DNA of 64,000 bases from Filosporella fistucella (Eukaryota; Ascomycota; Leotiomycetes; Helotiales): assembly GCA_030077755.1 (NCBI GenBank), contig JAQJZZ010000011.1, positions 1,984,001 to 2,048,000 on the forward strand. The letters are read 5' to 3'. The notes beneath the pieces were generated by a model. The model made no database searches. It saw only the letters and a list, made by a program, of their open reading frames with translations, and was not told the origin of the DNA. Shown piece after piece: positions 52,917 to 64,000 of this stretch. How positions within the stretch are numbered: the stretch's first letter is position 1; every line of letters starts with the position of its first letter. The position numbers were made by a program, and so were the translations under genes.

Positions 52917-55900
52917 AGTGTATCCCATACTGAGGAATTGATAGGTAGATGCTCCGAAGTAGGTGGAAAGATCCTTTTGCTGTGGATTAACCATTAATAC
53001 AGACGGCATTGGGCTGTGGTAGAGTATGCTCATCACGCTACCTACCACTACTTCCTCATCACCAAGGTACCAAGTACCTAATTAGTACTTGCTCACCGTA
53101 TGTACTTTAACTTACTTCGTACTCTACGTCTTACTATCTTTACTGCTCCACATTGGCACTCACTGCATGGCACTGGCTCAACTGGCCTCTCAACTGCGCT
53201 TCGCTGCCGAAGGGTGCTCTACTCCGGAGTGGGATTAGGGGGTGGCACATCTTCAATTCTCCCCTCCACTCGTAGATTTTCTTCTTGATCATCCAGATTG
53301 AACTGCAACCTCGTGATATGGCCCGTGGTGACAAGTTGCGCTTTCTTCCTGGTCGTCCTCAATCCAACACTGAAAATATGTTCTGACCACAATTAAGCAA
53401 TTTATTAAGAAGCGATACGAGCGGGTGTGTAACAAACATTTCCTGGCTCGTTCTGCTCCTTCATGCTGACTAGTTTGTTTGCAGGAATCATAGCCAGCCA
53501 GCCCAGCAGGGGGTGGCCAACTCCGCTCAGCATGAATTGGTCGGATCGCCTTGATGTTCCTCGATGTACCTGTACCTGTACCGATACGGACGCTCCTCAT
53601 CTGAGGGAACCAGAAAAACATGGCCACATCAAAGATGGCTCCAATGCGGTTGAATGAGCTTTTCATGCATGCAAGCTTCGACTAAGATTGCTATTTTCCT
53701 CTTGTCAAAGTCCAGACGCTGTACCTTCATGTGCCAAAGTCGGTTCTGGAGGCTTGATTACAATGTTTTGAATAATCTGTCGAGAAAATAGGTCGGTAAT
53801 ACTGGGGGCGTCTTATGATGCTATTTTCACCATATCATGCATCTTTGTTGGCTCATGCCTCTAGGCGCGCTGATCGCTGGACTGGGCCGAGTTGACCGGA
53901 ACATACACATACCCCTCTGTAAAACAGCAGAATGAGCACGAGGAGTGCGTAGGATTCTCAGATCCTGGCTTTTCTGATGGCGTGTTGTCATAAAACATTC
54001 TTGGAAAGGGAATTGAATAAGTAAAGCCGCAAGACGTTGCTGGTTAAGCCTGTAGTTCTCTTGACATACGGCCCACTCCACAAGCAACTCCGAGGAACAA
54101 GCAGAACCCGAAGACTATGCGAGGACAAAAGTACTCTCGTACATGAAGACCTAAGAGGATGTACTCATCAGGTACCTTTTTGGGGCTCTTCGCCGCACGG
54201 CTTCCTTCGCATTTTCCCGACTGTTCCAGGGTCTGTTGATAAGCCGGGCAAAATTGACAAATATTTCTACTTTTCCATCAAAGGCGTTCAACCCAAGTGC
54301 AGGGTGTCATTCCGGTCGTCCTTGTTGGTGGGATAGCAAAAGACATTCCAAGGGTGCTTAGTAGTTCAGGTAGGGTGTGTTGTTACTGAAAAGGATTTCA
54401 AGGCTTGCATCCGGCCCGAACAGCCCAGAGAGCGGTGGCCCGTTGTCGCATTGTGATCCCGAAAGAACAGAAACGAAGCCGGCATCATTATGTTTGCATT
54501 TGTTTGGGGGTTCGTCTGGACTCTCAAATCTGATAACAGATGAAAAATGGAAAATTCGAATTCTGGTTTGCGAGGTTTCATCAGAGCTTGGGATCGAAGC
54601 CCACCCACTCCGAATACGACAGTGTCATCGGCTCTTGGGTTTCGTCTTTTCGTTTATTTTTGGTGCTTCGGATTGCGCCTCTGCGAGGTCATTGCTCGTG
54701 TATTGTTTGAGGTCTTTTCGTACCATCAGCAGATGTTTGGGCGTTTCCTAATTTTGTTTCTATGAACAAGGCGAAGCGATGCGGTCGGGAAAACGAGGAA
54801 CACAAACTGTGAATGTCGTGATGTATCGCCGTCTTGGTACAGGTACAGTATCCATTGCTTGCTGCATCATGGTACTGGGAGGCTGTCGTGCAGTTCATTT
54901 ATCTTTCTCGGGACCGTCGTGTCCAATTGGAACTTGTGTGTGTGGAGTCGCACCCAAGAAAATTCGGCGTGCAACGGAGGTGTATTCTTTCCCAATAAAA
55001 TCAGCAGACAGATGTTGCACGATGATTTGACTTTCAGATGGCATCAGACTATGCTCATATTGGGATGCGATGAGCTTTTGAATGGACTACGCTTATCTAT
55101 ACCAATGAATACTATTACTGGATGCTTTACTATGAGCTTTAAAACGATATAGGCGCTTATCGCGAGCCTCCAATATTATTCCTGTAGATATATTCATGGA
55201 CTTTCAAACATTAAAGGACGAAGTAATCCCCCGATGTGGTCGCCCATCTCTCTGGAAGCGATTATTTCTTTTGAGCATATAAGTTGGCGATGAATCGCTC
55301 CTTTTATCTTCCTGATCTCCATAAATCCAATCTCTCGAGTTTGGAGATTTGCCCAAAGCTTGTATCCTGCATCATCCCCGGAGTGGTCGGAAAAACATCT
55401 TTAAGTTATCTCGAGGCGGACCATCATCGCAACGCTTGGTACGAAACGTTAAACCCTATGGTTTCTATGTCGTGGTTTCACAAACATTCTCTTTCTGTTT
55501 GCCCTGAAGATGACAATTTACTCCTTTTGAAAACTCCAGATTTTCTCACGATAGTTGGACTGCACAGGAGGAGGATAATCCTCGGATCCATACCAGTCTC
55601 CCTTGTAAACCTATCTCGTACCACTGGAGTATAAGACGAGACTGCTGCTGATATCATTGCTCCGGTTCGAGTGATTCATGCACTATGAATAGAAAGCCGC
55701 TCCACATTCACCAGACCTTTAGATTTCTGAAAATCGCCGTCGAAGACACTTTGGGGAACTTCGGAGATCGTGAACAAATGGAGTCTCAAACCTGCTCACA
55801 AGCTTGATGTCTTCTCGGGTGAATAATGGACCCTTATTTCTGCTCAGATTAACAAAAAGCTTGAATGTAAAACATCGCCACTGACTCGAATATCGTCAAA

Positions 55901-58900
55901 CATTCATGATGACCCATAGAAGAAATAGACTGTCACATATAGAGTATACACCTGACATCATCCACGTGAGCATGTTGCAGCTATTTTTGAGAACAATTAG
56001 ATCTCTCCTCCCAAACTCCTAGTACGAGACTCGAACGGAAAGAAAAGATTCCGAAGGGGGTAATCCACCGTCTGAAGTCTCTTCTGACCGACTCGTTTCG
56101 AAACAGCACTGTAAACATGTTTGCTATTATCCATCATACTCACGCTGTGGAGGATTCTCACTTAGGATCTCCAAAAGCAAAAGGACACGGCAAAAGGAAG
56201 GCACCCCATCTCATCAACAACAAGGAGACAGGATCAGACACGAGCGCCACGATGAAGAAACGTCAGAGTAAACAAACCGCCCCTCCAGGGACACAACAAA
56301 GATTGACAGTCGGATCAAACAGAGCGCATAGATACGACCCTGTTGCCCCTCACAAGTCGTCATTCTGCAATCATCTGTACCAGCGGTTTGCGTATTTTCT
56401 GACAGCGGTAAAGAGAAGATCATATGCCATGTGTGTTGCAGGGAGGATCTCTCACACATGCCCGAACATTGTGCGTTTGAGGAATTGGCGAATTCCGCGC
56501 CACCGAGTGCTGAACAGTGCTGGCTGCTTCGGCGGCTCAATGGAAACCCATGTTTTGGTGCAGAATTGGGGACAGAACAGTTGGGATCGTCCATCTGATC
56601 CATCTGATCACCGCATGGCTCGTCTGGTGCTGGCCCAGGTTCGACGTTGTCGCCAGCGAATCCATAAGGCTGCTGTAGATTAAGGTGTGCAAACCCAGGG
56701 GAGAACTAGAGGGCAGGACACCCAGAACCTGGCCGCATGGGCTGACGGCGAGCGCGAATGTCACGAACATATACGAACGGTTCTTCACCCTTCCGAACAC
56801 CCAGCAATCTCAATGTGTTTCTTTAGTCGCTGGTTGGCCGCCAAAAACCTCAGCACGGTGGCGACGATTACTACGAACATATCCGTGAGACGAAGCTGCA
56901 GAACACCACGCTCAACGGTCTTCCCCACAATCATGCAGACTCAGAAAGCACTTTAGAGTCTAAAGCCGTTCGAATCATGACACAAGACTGAGAGAAAAAC
57001 CACGCTGAAGAGGCGATGGCCAAGACATGATTCAGGGCTCCGTAATCAGAGGCAGGAGTTGGAAGTACGAGTATACCTGGCAAGCAATGGATAGAAGCTG
57101 GAGAAGCCTGGACAAATCCGGAACTGAAGCTGGGACTAAGGCTGGAAATGGATCTGGATCTGAATCCGAATGCAGGTGGCAACGATGAACTCTGGTTAGC
57201 ATCTTGCAGGCAAGCAGGAAGCAGCATTAGAGTCTAGATGACATCTGAGACCACCGCCTCGTAATCGATGATATGATACTTCGTTCTCTACACCTTTCTG
57301 CAGCTGTAGGGCTAAGCAGCTGAATCTGGCATTGGAAAATAGATGAAGTCAAGCTCGTACCGATTAACTACGATTGGGATGGGATGGAACGTCGAAGTCG
57401 AATCCGAACAGGATCTGCCAACTCGTGTGAGTACTCGAGTATCAACCACACATGGAAATATCCCTTCAGCGTTCCATTCGTATTGGCGGCCTCGTCAACG
57501 AAACTCGATAGCCTTGGCCGTTGTCACTAAGCAGCCTTACTTGACAGCGAATGCTTAATTAAACAGCTCTATTATTAACTAAGAGGTGTTTCTATTGCGC
57601 TTCGACGAGTCCCATCTTCGAAACAGAGGCGCCGGCTAACCAATGAAAAAGCTCCCAGAGCCTGATGTGGCTCGGCGGAGCAGCCATACCCGTGCTATGT
57701 GGCCCACAATACAGGCGTTTGCATCTGATCACGGTGTCAATCTCGCAGCAGCGGCGACGCTTGTATCGAAAAGACGAGGAACGCCGAGCAGAGGCGTGGA
57801 TGGAGGAGATGGCTTGGGTAGGTGCTGAAATGTATGGACGTTATATTTATGGAGGGGATTAGGGGAAGGGAAAGGAGAAGGAAGTGCCAATTAGGAGAAC
57901 AAGAGGGTATTCACAAGTATTCCCATAGGAATTACTTTGAATAGCCACAAGCGGTCTGTTGTGGTCCAAAAAGTCCTCCCAGACCAACTGATCCACACTT
58001 CCCAATGAGTCGTTCTCTTACCCGTCTTAAAATTTAAAGCCCTTGGAAGTGGCTCGACCGCAAATGTACCCCGAATGCTTGGAGCGCACCGCCAGCACCA
58101 AACGAGAATTTCCTCGAATCGTCAAGCGAAGTTTCGCATATTACAGGGGCTCACCTCATCCACCTACCGATACCGACACTACACCTCTTTGCTCTGCTTC
58201 TGCTCCTCGCATTGCCCACGGCAACCGCACTTGGGAACGACACTTGAAATCTTAATCGTTCGTCTCGTTGCAAGATTCATCCACCCCGCTGACTTATGCT
58301 TCCACAATGCAAGCTCCCAACGTTCGAAAACTATTCCAGCCGTGTTCTGCTGCACGATGCATATTGCCGTTCATACATCATTGATTTTATCCACCCACTC
58401 TGACGCCGTCCTCGACGACCTCGGGGTTCTTTTACTCATAGAAAGCCGTGACATCTCGATAGCGTCCCCCGCCATCTCAAACATCCATCCTTGTTCCCAA
58501 GAAACGCCAGTATGAAGAGAAACGGGATGAGAAAGAGGGGTGCCCAAAAGAGATGTGAAATCAAGCCATGCATAATCAGAAACCCTCAAGAACATCGGCC
58601 ACACCTCCTACCCCGGCAAACTTCAGAGGAAAATGCACGGCCGTGGCCTTCCACGGGAGCAGGATACTCCAGATGATCCCTTGCAAGCCCGGACTTTCAT
58701 ATATATGATCTCACTTAGCTGCTCTATCTTCTTCTTTCTTTTCTCTCCTACACTCGACGTCGACTACGCTTTCCGCAGCTAATAATCACTCTCTTTTATT
58801 GCCCAACTGGCTTGGCTGCTTACATTCTTTACTGTAGTTTATTGCGTTGTTTAACTTTATTCCATCATTCACTTCATATCAATACTTTTATCAACACCAA

Positions 58901-59054
58901 CGCCTATCTTCCAAAGTAAAGACTACATTCTTCTGCAGCCCCGGACTGCCCTTTATAAACACTTCGATTCTTGTCAGTTGCTGGATCAATCAAGTTTTTA
59001 AATATATATCAATCGCCGGAACGAGCTTCACTTCTTTTACGATCAACGAACGTT

Positions 59055-60176
59055 ATGTCTTCCCCAATGAACCAGATGAACACCTCCGCCCATGTGGCCC
59101 AGTCCAACTACTCTCCTGTTGACGCCATCAACCGACACGATTTTGGTGTCCAGAAGAATAGGAAGCAGGCATCCACTGGTGGAGGAAGAGCTTGGAGCGA
59201 GGATGAGGTATGGAATATGTTCTAAGTTTCTAGAGCCTTGGCTGACAATTTGACGTAGGAAGTTTATCTTCTCCAGACCCGTCTCCAAAAGATGCCATAC
59301 AAGCACATCGCCGCCCATTTGAAGAAGACTGAGTTGGCTTGCCGCCTTCACTATCATCAATTGTCCCACGGAAGCAACCGCCGCAAGCGAACGAACTCTG
59401 TCACTTCTTCCAGCGCTGGCTCTACCATGCACTCTCCAATTATGTCTACTTCTATGCCTTCGCCAATCCACGAGAACAGTGTCCAACCCACTACCCCTCC
59501 CACCTACACATACTCTCCACAATCCCCTGTTCACGTTCAGTTGCCTTCAGCTTCAACCCTGTTGCACCGATCCAACTCCAACAGCCCACCTCGAACCCTG
59601 AGCCACCCAGTCGCCATTTTGCCAAAGCCATCGCCACCTCGCCGTGCTCTCTCCGACTCGGCAGCCAACCCACCTCTCCGTCTTGACTGCGATATTGCCA
59701 CTTCCCAACTGAACATCGCCAGTGTTGACAAGGATCGTCTCCGCCACATCTATGAAGCCCACCGAGCTTCTTTCTGGGGCGTCATTGCCGCTGAATACGG
59801 CCAAGGAGCCTCTCCCCTTTTGCTCGAGGAAACATGGAAGCGAGGAATCGCTACCAATGCTCCTCCTACTCCATGTGTCTCACCAGACACCCAAACCATC
59901 CGCAATGGTGCTTACCAAGGTTACAACACCAAACCAATGCACCAACTACCAACCCCAGTTCAAGAGACTAAGTGCAATGCTACTAGCATTTCTGCCCTCC
60001 TCGGCATTGTAAGTTTACTGAAAGTTGGAAATAATTCATAACGAATACTAATAATTTCATAGGACGCCAGCCCTCGCAGCCCAAAAGAGCGAGAAATGAT
60101 TAAGCGCATGGAAGAGCGAAGAGACACTCGGGATATTGTTATGGCAGGTGTGGAGATGAGCCAAAGACACGAATAG
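59055..60176 (+). CDS. Myb-domain transcription regulator
   Basis: Exons 59055-59207, 59259-60008, 60063-60176; 338 aa. A single Myb-like DNA-binding domain spans the first intron: GGGRAWSEDE/EVYLLQTRLQKMPYK, then HIAAHLKKTELACRLHYHQL, followed by the basic GSNRRKR. The middle is Ser/Pro/Thr-rich, probably a regulatory region. A second conserved stretch near residues 225-260 (KDRLRHIYEAHRASFWGVIA, then LLLEETWKR) looks like a helical domain. The C-terminal exon carries SPRSPKEREMIKRMEERRDT. I recognise this as a fungal Myb-like factor but not as a named gene. The in-frame ATG at 59055 follows a long leader. Its position beyond a 9.7-kb desert suggests complex regulation. Confidence 0.88.
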
Positions 60177-60880
60177 GAGACTTCATGAATTATTCTCAAT
60201 ACAGAATTTTAATGAATGAGGTGGATGTTTGATTCTTTTCGGCTTGGCTAGGAGGGAGTTGTAGGGCTAGGGGTATAGGCGTGGGGAGTACTGGACGATT
60301 CATGTTTAATGAATGATGGGACGACGTGGGGGGTGGATTTCTTTTTTTACAAGCGCGCTCTTCTGTTCTAAGTGTGATGACTATCGCTGATCCTTTGGGG
60401 ATGAAAGTTTTTGGAGCATGAAGTTTGATGGCGGATGAAGGATTTGTAAGATAGGCAGTTTTGTCACGTCAGTAAGAAAAAATCGAATGATTATTATTCG
60501 CATTTTGCATGTACTATGTTTGCATAATTTATGTTATTACCTTTCCTCTCATAATGGTGAAAAGAAACATGCTCGTATCTTGGATCGTTCATGTCGTTTC
60601 ATCCTGTGACATGACATCCCTCGAGTTTTGAATCTGCATTGATCAAGCTTTGGCCTGCAAAGATTTCAGGGGGCAGCCGACAAGGGGTCCAGACTGGTGG
60701 GTAGCCTCGGTTACGCTGAGGCGGGAACGGGAATAAGAGCTTAACCTACTCAAAGTTAACCACAACGGCTATGGACTGTGCGGAATACCTTCGAACAGCG
60801 TGATGACGAAACCCCGCGTTTCTTCTCACTGTTTGAAGAGATGTTGAAATCAACCTGCTCAGACGAACCAAACTTTAGCC
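60177..60880. other. intergenic between Myb and HTD2-like genes
   Basis: 704 bp; AT-rich Myb 3' UTR then a short promoter for the next gene. No gene seen. Confidence 0.5.
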
Positions 60881-61915
60881 ATGCCCTTAACAGCTCGACG
60901 TCTCTATAGCTCACAGTCCGCCACCTCAATTGCCTCTCAATTTCTTGCCAAGTGCCAATCCCTCCCTCCTCAGACACAAACTCAAGTCTTGGACCCAAAC
61001 CAGCTTCAACGCTTCTCTGCGACTCTTGCTCGGACGGAGCTCTCGAAATCCCTGCCAGAGAGAGACACAATTTTACCACCATGTTGGCATCTAGCTTATT
61101 TTACGCCTTCACAATTAGAAGATCAGTTAGGAACGGATGGGACGGATACGACGTTCAATCCACCGTGTCCTTTCACACGGCGAATGTGGGCTGGGGGTGA
61201 GCTGGAGTGGGTTGGGGTGCCTAAGAATATTTACCTGAGGGTCGGACAAAGAGTGACCGAGACAACCAAACTCATTTCTGCCGTCGGGAAGAAGACTCGG
61301 GCCGGCGAAGAGATGGTGGTAGTCGGCGTCGAAAAAACATATGAGAACGGGCAAGGCATTGCATTGATTGACCGGAGGTAGGGATTTCTGTAGCATGACG
61401 AAACGATTTGCAACAACATCAGACGAGAAGCATCCGTATTTTCTAGAAGCTTATGCTAACAGGCAAACGGCAGGAATTGGATTTTTCGACCCGAGATAAC
61501 CACACCTAAAGCTCCTGCTCCCAAATCCGCTGAGGTCCCTTTACCTGACGGGAAACATACTAGGGATTTCAGTCAAACCCCTATTACGCTCTTCAGGTTC
61601 TCGGCTCTGACGTTCAATGCTCATAAAATACATTATAACAAGGAGTGGTGCAGAGATGTTGAAGGACATAGAGATCTTGTTGTCCATGGGCCGTTGAACT
61701 TGATTCATATGGTTAATCTTTGGAGAGATGCCCATTTTCAGACTGAATTATTTCCAAAGAAGATCTGGTATCGAGCTACAGGACCTCTTTATGCTGGGGA
61801 GAAATATCGAATCCTTTTGGACGATCCAGTGGACAATGGCAGCGCAATCAAAATTGTGGACAGCTATGGGCAGACATCAATGACGGGTCTTATCGAACCA
61901 CAAGATGCGAAATAG
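60881..61915 (+). CDS. HTD2-like mitochondrial hydroxyacyl-thioester dehydratase
   Basis: Exons 60881-61377 and 61474-61915; 312 aa. Hotdog-fold (MaoC-like) protein resembling Htd2, the dehydratase of mitochondrial type II fatty acid synthesis, which supports lipoic acid formation. The N terminus (MPLTARRLYSSQSATSIASQ) is basic and hydroxylated, fitting a mitochondrial presequence. The first half has PFTRRMWAGGELEWVG and GKKTRAGEEMVVVGVEK; the second has the signature FRFSALTFNAHKIHYNKEW, then HRDLVVHGPLNLIHM. The intron join rebuilds RR/NWIFRP. Such proteins are often labelled mesaconyl-C4-CoA hydratase in fungi, but the architecture and presequence favour Htd2. The TAG lies at 61913-61915. 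Confidence 0.85.
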
Positions 61916-62996
61916 ACTGTTGAGCCTGCTTACAATTGGGTGCCTTCTTTCCTTGACTCAGATGGAAATAACCTTCGAGGTACTATTTTAGGATATCTGC
62001 ATATCTGGATCCACCTCCTCTATGGAGCCATTCTCACAATATCTCCACCATAATATAAGATTTTCAGCTCTTCATGATAGACGAGAACAATACATTGCGT
62101 GCCAATTAGGTGGAAGCCTGATATCTTGCATATTTTGTCATCTGTTCTCCAATGGTGACGAGTCAAGCCCTGATTCTTCGGTGAGTGGTTAGTTATCCGT
62201 CCTCTTGCCAATCATTTATACAGATTCCGTCACCTGATAGATTTCCTATCATAGCAAGTGCATCTAGATTTCTCTGCGGTTAAGGTACTTTTCCCCCGCC
62301 AAGCACTAACTCTCCCCGCCAAGGACGCTAGACCTTCTTATTCTTCCCCCACTCTTCAGCGTTGTCCGAAATTTAAACGAAGTTTACCTCTGCCAAGATC
62401 ATCTTCCGCGTCATAGCTCTTCGCTCCGCCTTCAAATTATGACGATGCATATCAGATGAAGACTCTTGATACGCTTGGCTTCAGCTCTCGAATTGCAACA
62501 CTTCCTTGGCCTTATCTTTCAGAGACTTCTCTTTGGATGGAATAGTCTCTCTCCACTTCATCTGAAACCCGTCTAGAAAACGGGTAAGACGGCTGTGGCT
62601 GCCTTTAGCTCGTTACTCTATTCTTTCTTTGGGATCATGGTTGTATTTCGTGACTAAGTAATTCACCGGTTCGGATCTTAGATCTTCGATTAATGGTGAT
62701 GAAGCTATCGTAGCTTCTCGAGTCTATTTTGGAATGCCAATACCAACCGGTAGGCTTTAGAAGTCTTACGTTGCATCAGTGGCTTAGACATGAGGCTCCT
62801 GGAATTTTTTGTTGTCGCGTGGGAAACATTCTGCATCCATTCACAAGTCATTGCTGGATAGTAACTTGAAATATTCAAGAATGAATAAAAAGGGAGTTCA
62901 TTTATCCCTCAGCTTGAAATATATTTCAGTTCATCACCTTCAACGCCCGTTCATACCATTATACGAAACCAAAAATCTTATTCTTGAACAATAACC
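61916..62996. promoter_or_regulatory. upstream region of the GPI protein gene
   Basis: 1.1 kb with no gene. Two copies of CCCCGCCAAG lie at 62294-62303 and 62314-62323, each containing GCCAAG, which fits the GCCARG core bound by the pH regulator PacC. Confidence 0.4.
62294..62323 (+). promoter_or_regulatory. paired GCCAAG (PacC-like) sites
   Basis: Two CCCCGCCAAG decamers exactly 20 bp apart, about 690 bp before the start of the GPI-anchored protein gene. Only the match to the PacC core is seen; binding is inferred. Confidence 0.35.
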
Positions 62997-63724
62997 ATGC
63001 AACTCATCAAGCTTTCCCTTCTTGCGGTCCTCACTAGCTATGCTGCTACCCAGGACATCGATGACAATGATGTCCCATCTCAATGTCGCTCTGTCTGCTC
63101 AAGGTATATTGTGACACACTGCCCATGCTTCACATTAGGTCGTGGCTAACAATCTCAGCGTTGTAGCTCTTACAACTGATTGTGATCGAGCAAATAACGA
63201 CAATGATGCTGGGTACATTAATTGTGTCTGCTCTGGCACAAACGCAGCAAGCGTCATCCCGGCATGTGAAGCCTGCGTCGCCAACTTTGACCGCAACGAC
63301 GGCCATGATAATGGTAAGATTCTTCTTGCAATCAAGCATAAGTTAGACTAATTGGAATTTAGATGTAAATGATCTCATCCGCTCCTGCTCTTTCACAACC
63401 ACCGCCTTCGTCTCAGGCGCTACTCTCATTAGCGGCACAGTGACTCCTACTTCCAGCGGTCAACATACCGCCCAGACAGTAACGGACACGGCAGTAACTG
63501 GCTCCATCTCGTCTGCTGCTTCTTCTCGTGCCTCTTCTATTTCCACTGCTCTTGCTGGGCAATCATCGTCCCTCAGCTCTGCACTATCAAGTCTATCTAG
63601 TAGTGTATCAAACCAATTGGCTGGTGCTACCCCCACACCGACTGACAATGCGGCTGTTAAGGGAGGACAGGCGAGAATGGGTATGGTTGTGGGTCTGTTG
63701 GCGGGCGTGGCGGGGTTGGTTTAG
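62997..63724 (+). CDS. GPI-anchored, eight-cysteine secreted protein
   Basis: Exons 62997-63103, 63159-63313, 63363-63724; 207 aa. I do not recognise a named family. The start MQLIKLSLLAVLTSYAATQD is a signal peptide. Eight cysteines lie in the first 110 residues: QCRSVC, DC, NCVC, ACEAC and SC, a spacing that recalls but does not clearly match CFEM domains. A long Ser/Thr-rich stretch follows (SISSAASSRASSISTALAG and similar), then a hydrophobic end (MGMVVGLLAGVAGLV) for a GPI anchor. Both introns split codons and restore the cysteine-rich frame. It is probably a wall or plasma-membrane surface protein, perhaps an effector; no function is assigned. Confidence 0.85.
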
Positions 63725-64000
63725 AGCTGAAATGTGGTAATGAGTGGAATAGATTAGTCTCTTTTCATTTCTAAGAGGAAGACAGATTATGAGAACATGA
63801 TATTATGATTCTTGCTAGCATTATGATGCGGGATTTTGGTCTGGACATTCCTTTTTACGATATTACATATCAAGCACAATACTTCTAAGCATGGCCTCTT
63901 ACGTACACAATTCTTCAGAAATTAAAATTTGAAACATTCATTCACCATTATACCCATGCCCGAGCTTAGGAAAAACCCTAAGTATCAAGATAGCAAAACA
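63725..64000. other. 3' region at right edge
   Basis: AT-rich 3' UTR-like sequence of the GPI protein gene; nothing further in the last 276 bases. Confidence 0.5.

Larger units (their letters stand above)
49377..59054. promoter_or_regulatory. 9.7-kb gene desert upstream of the Myb regulator
   Basis: No supportable gene. The open frames present (for example 56117-56683 and 54377-54751) are ATG frames without family resemblance, and the two strands overlap. GGTA/TACC-rich tracts, an imperfect palindrome and a GTAT microsatellite occupy 49.85-53.1 kb. The last 400 bp before 59055 are pyrimidine-rich with TTCATATATATGATC at 58697-58711, a likely core promoter. Long upstream regions are typical of fungal developmental regulators; whether this one is transcribed is unknown. 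Confidence 0.4.

Noticed and set aside
55660..55685. tRNA B-box-like GGTTCGAGTGATTC
   Set aside because: No matching A box or cloverleaf nearby.
56117..56683. 188-aa plus frame in the desert
   Set aside because: ATG-initiated but composition is random-looking, with no domain, signal peptide or splice support; the minus strand is open too over much of it.

Overview
The window is nuclear chromosomal DNA of a filamentous ascomycete (Pezizomycotina). A leotiomycete (Helotiales-type) is the most likely source, but that is inferred from gene content and style, not from a marker gene. The evidence is a set of protein genes interrupted by short introns (mostly 47-160 nt, GT-AG with one GC-AG), long gene-poor spacers, and fungal-only families: GH76 Dcw1/Dfg5, GH16 Crh/Utr2, Kcs1, a Cdc11/SepM-like SIN scaffold, an SPX-ankyrin-GDPD protein, a CE15 glucuronoyl esterase and a GPI-anchored Cys-rich protein. 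I see no bacterial-type operons, CRISPR array, tRNA, rRNA or intact transposon. All gene models below are spliced by hand from open frames and splice signals, and exon lengths were checked for phase.

Layout. 0-4 kb: RNA and translation housekeeping (5' part of ZPR1; an Rpr2/Rpp21/Snm1-type RNase P/MRP subunit divergent from the lariat-debranching enzyme DBR1). 5-9 kb: GDE1-type glycerophosphodiesterase. 9-15 kb: three minus-strand genes (secreted CE15 esterase, mitochondrial-looking FAD monooxygenase-like protein, ALG2). 15.7-16.6 kb: peroxisomal enoyl-CoA isomerase-like protein. 16.9-22.6 kb: very large LRR scaffold (Cdc11/SepM). 23.5-27.3 kb: 1199-aa fungal nuclear-type protein of unknown function. 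28.9-33 kb: KCS1. 34.9-37.4 kb: EME1. 37.9-39.1 kb: penicillin-acyltransferase-like Ntn hydrolase. 41-45 kb: convergent pair of GPI-anchored cell-wall cross-linkers (DCW1 and UTR2/CRH). 48.6-49.4 kb: small double-SANT/Myb protein. 49.4-59.05 kb: a 9.7-kb gene desert rich in GGTA/TACC tracts. 59.1-60.2 kb: Myb-domain regulator. 60.9-61.9 kb: HTD2-like mitochondrial dehydratase. 63-63.7 kb: 8-cysteine GPI-anchored secreted protein.

Functional links. KCS1 makes inositol pyrophosphates, the ligands sensed by SPX domains such as the one heading the GDE1 protein 20 kb away. DCW1 and the Crh transglycosylase act on successive steps of wall cross-linking. The rest looks like ordinary fungal gene order without a biosynthetic cluster. 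The most unusual parts are the desert between two Myb-like genes, four evenly spaced SIM-like repeats in EME1, and the uncharacterised 1199-aa protein with a PP1-docking-like motif and a repeated HDSWETV motif.
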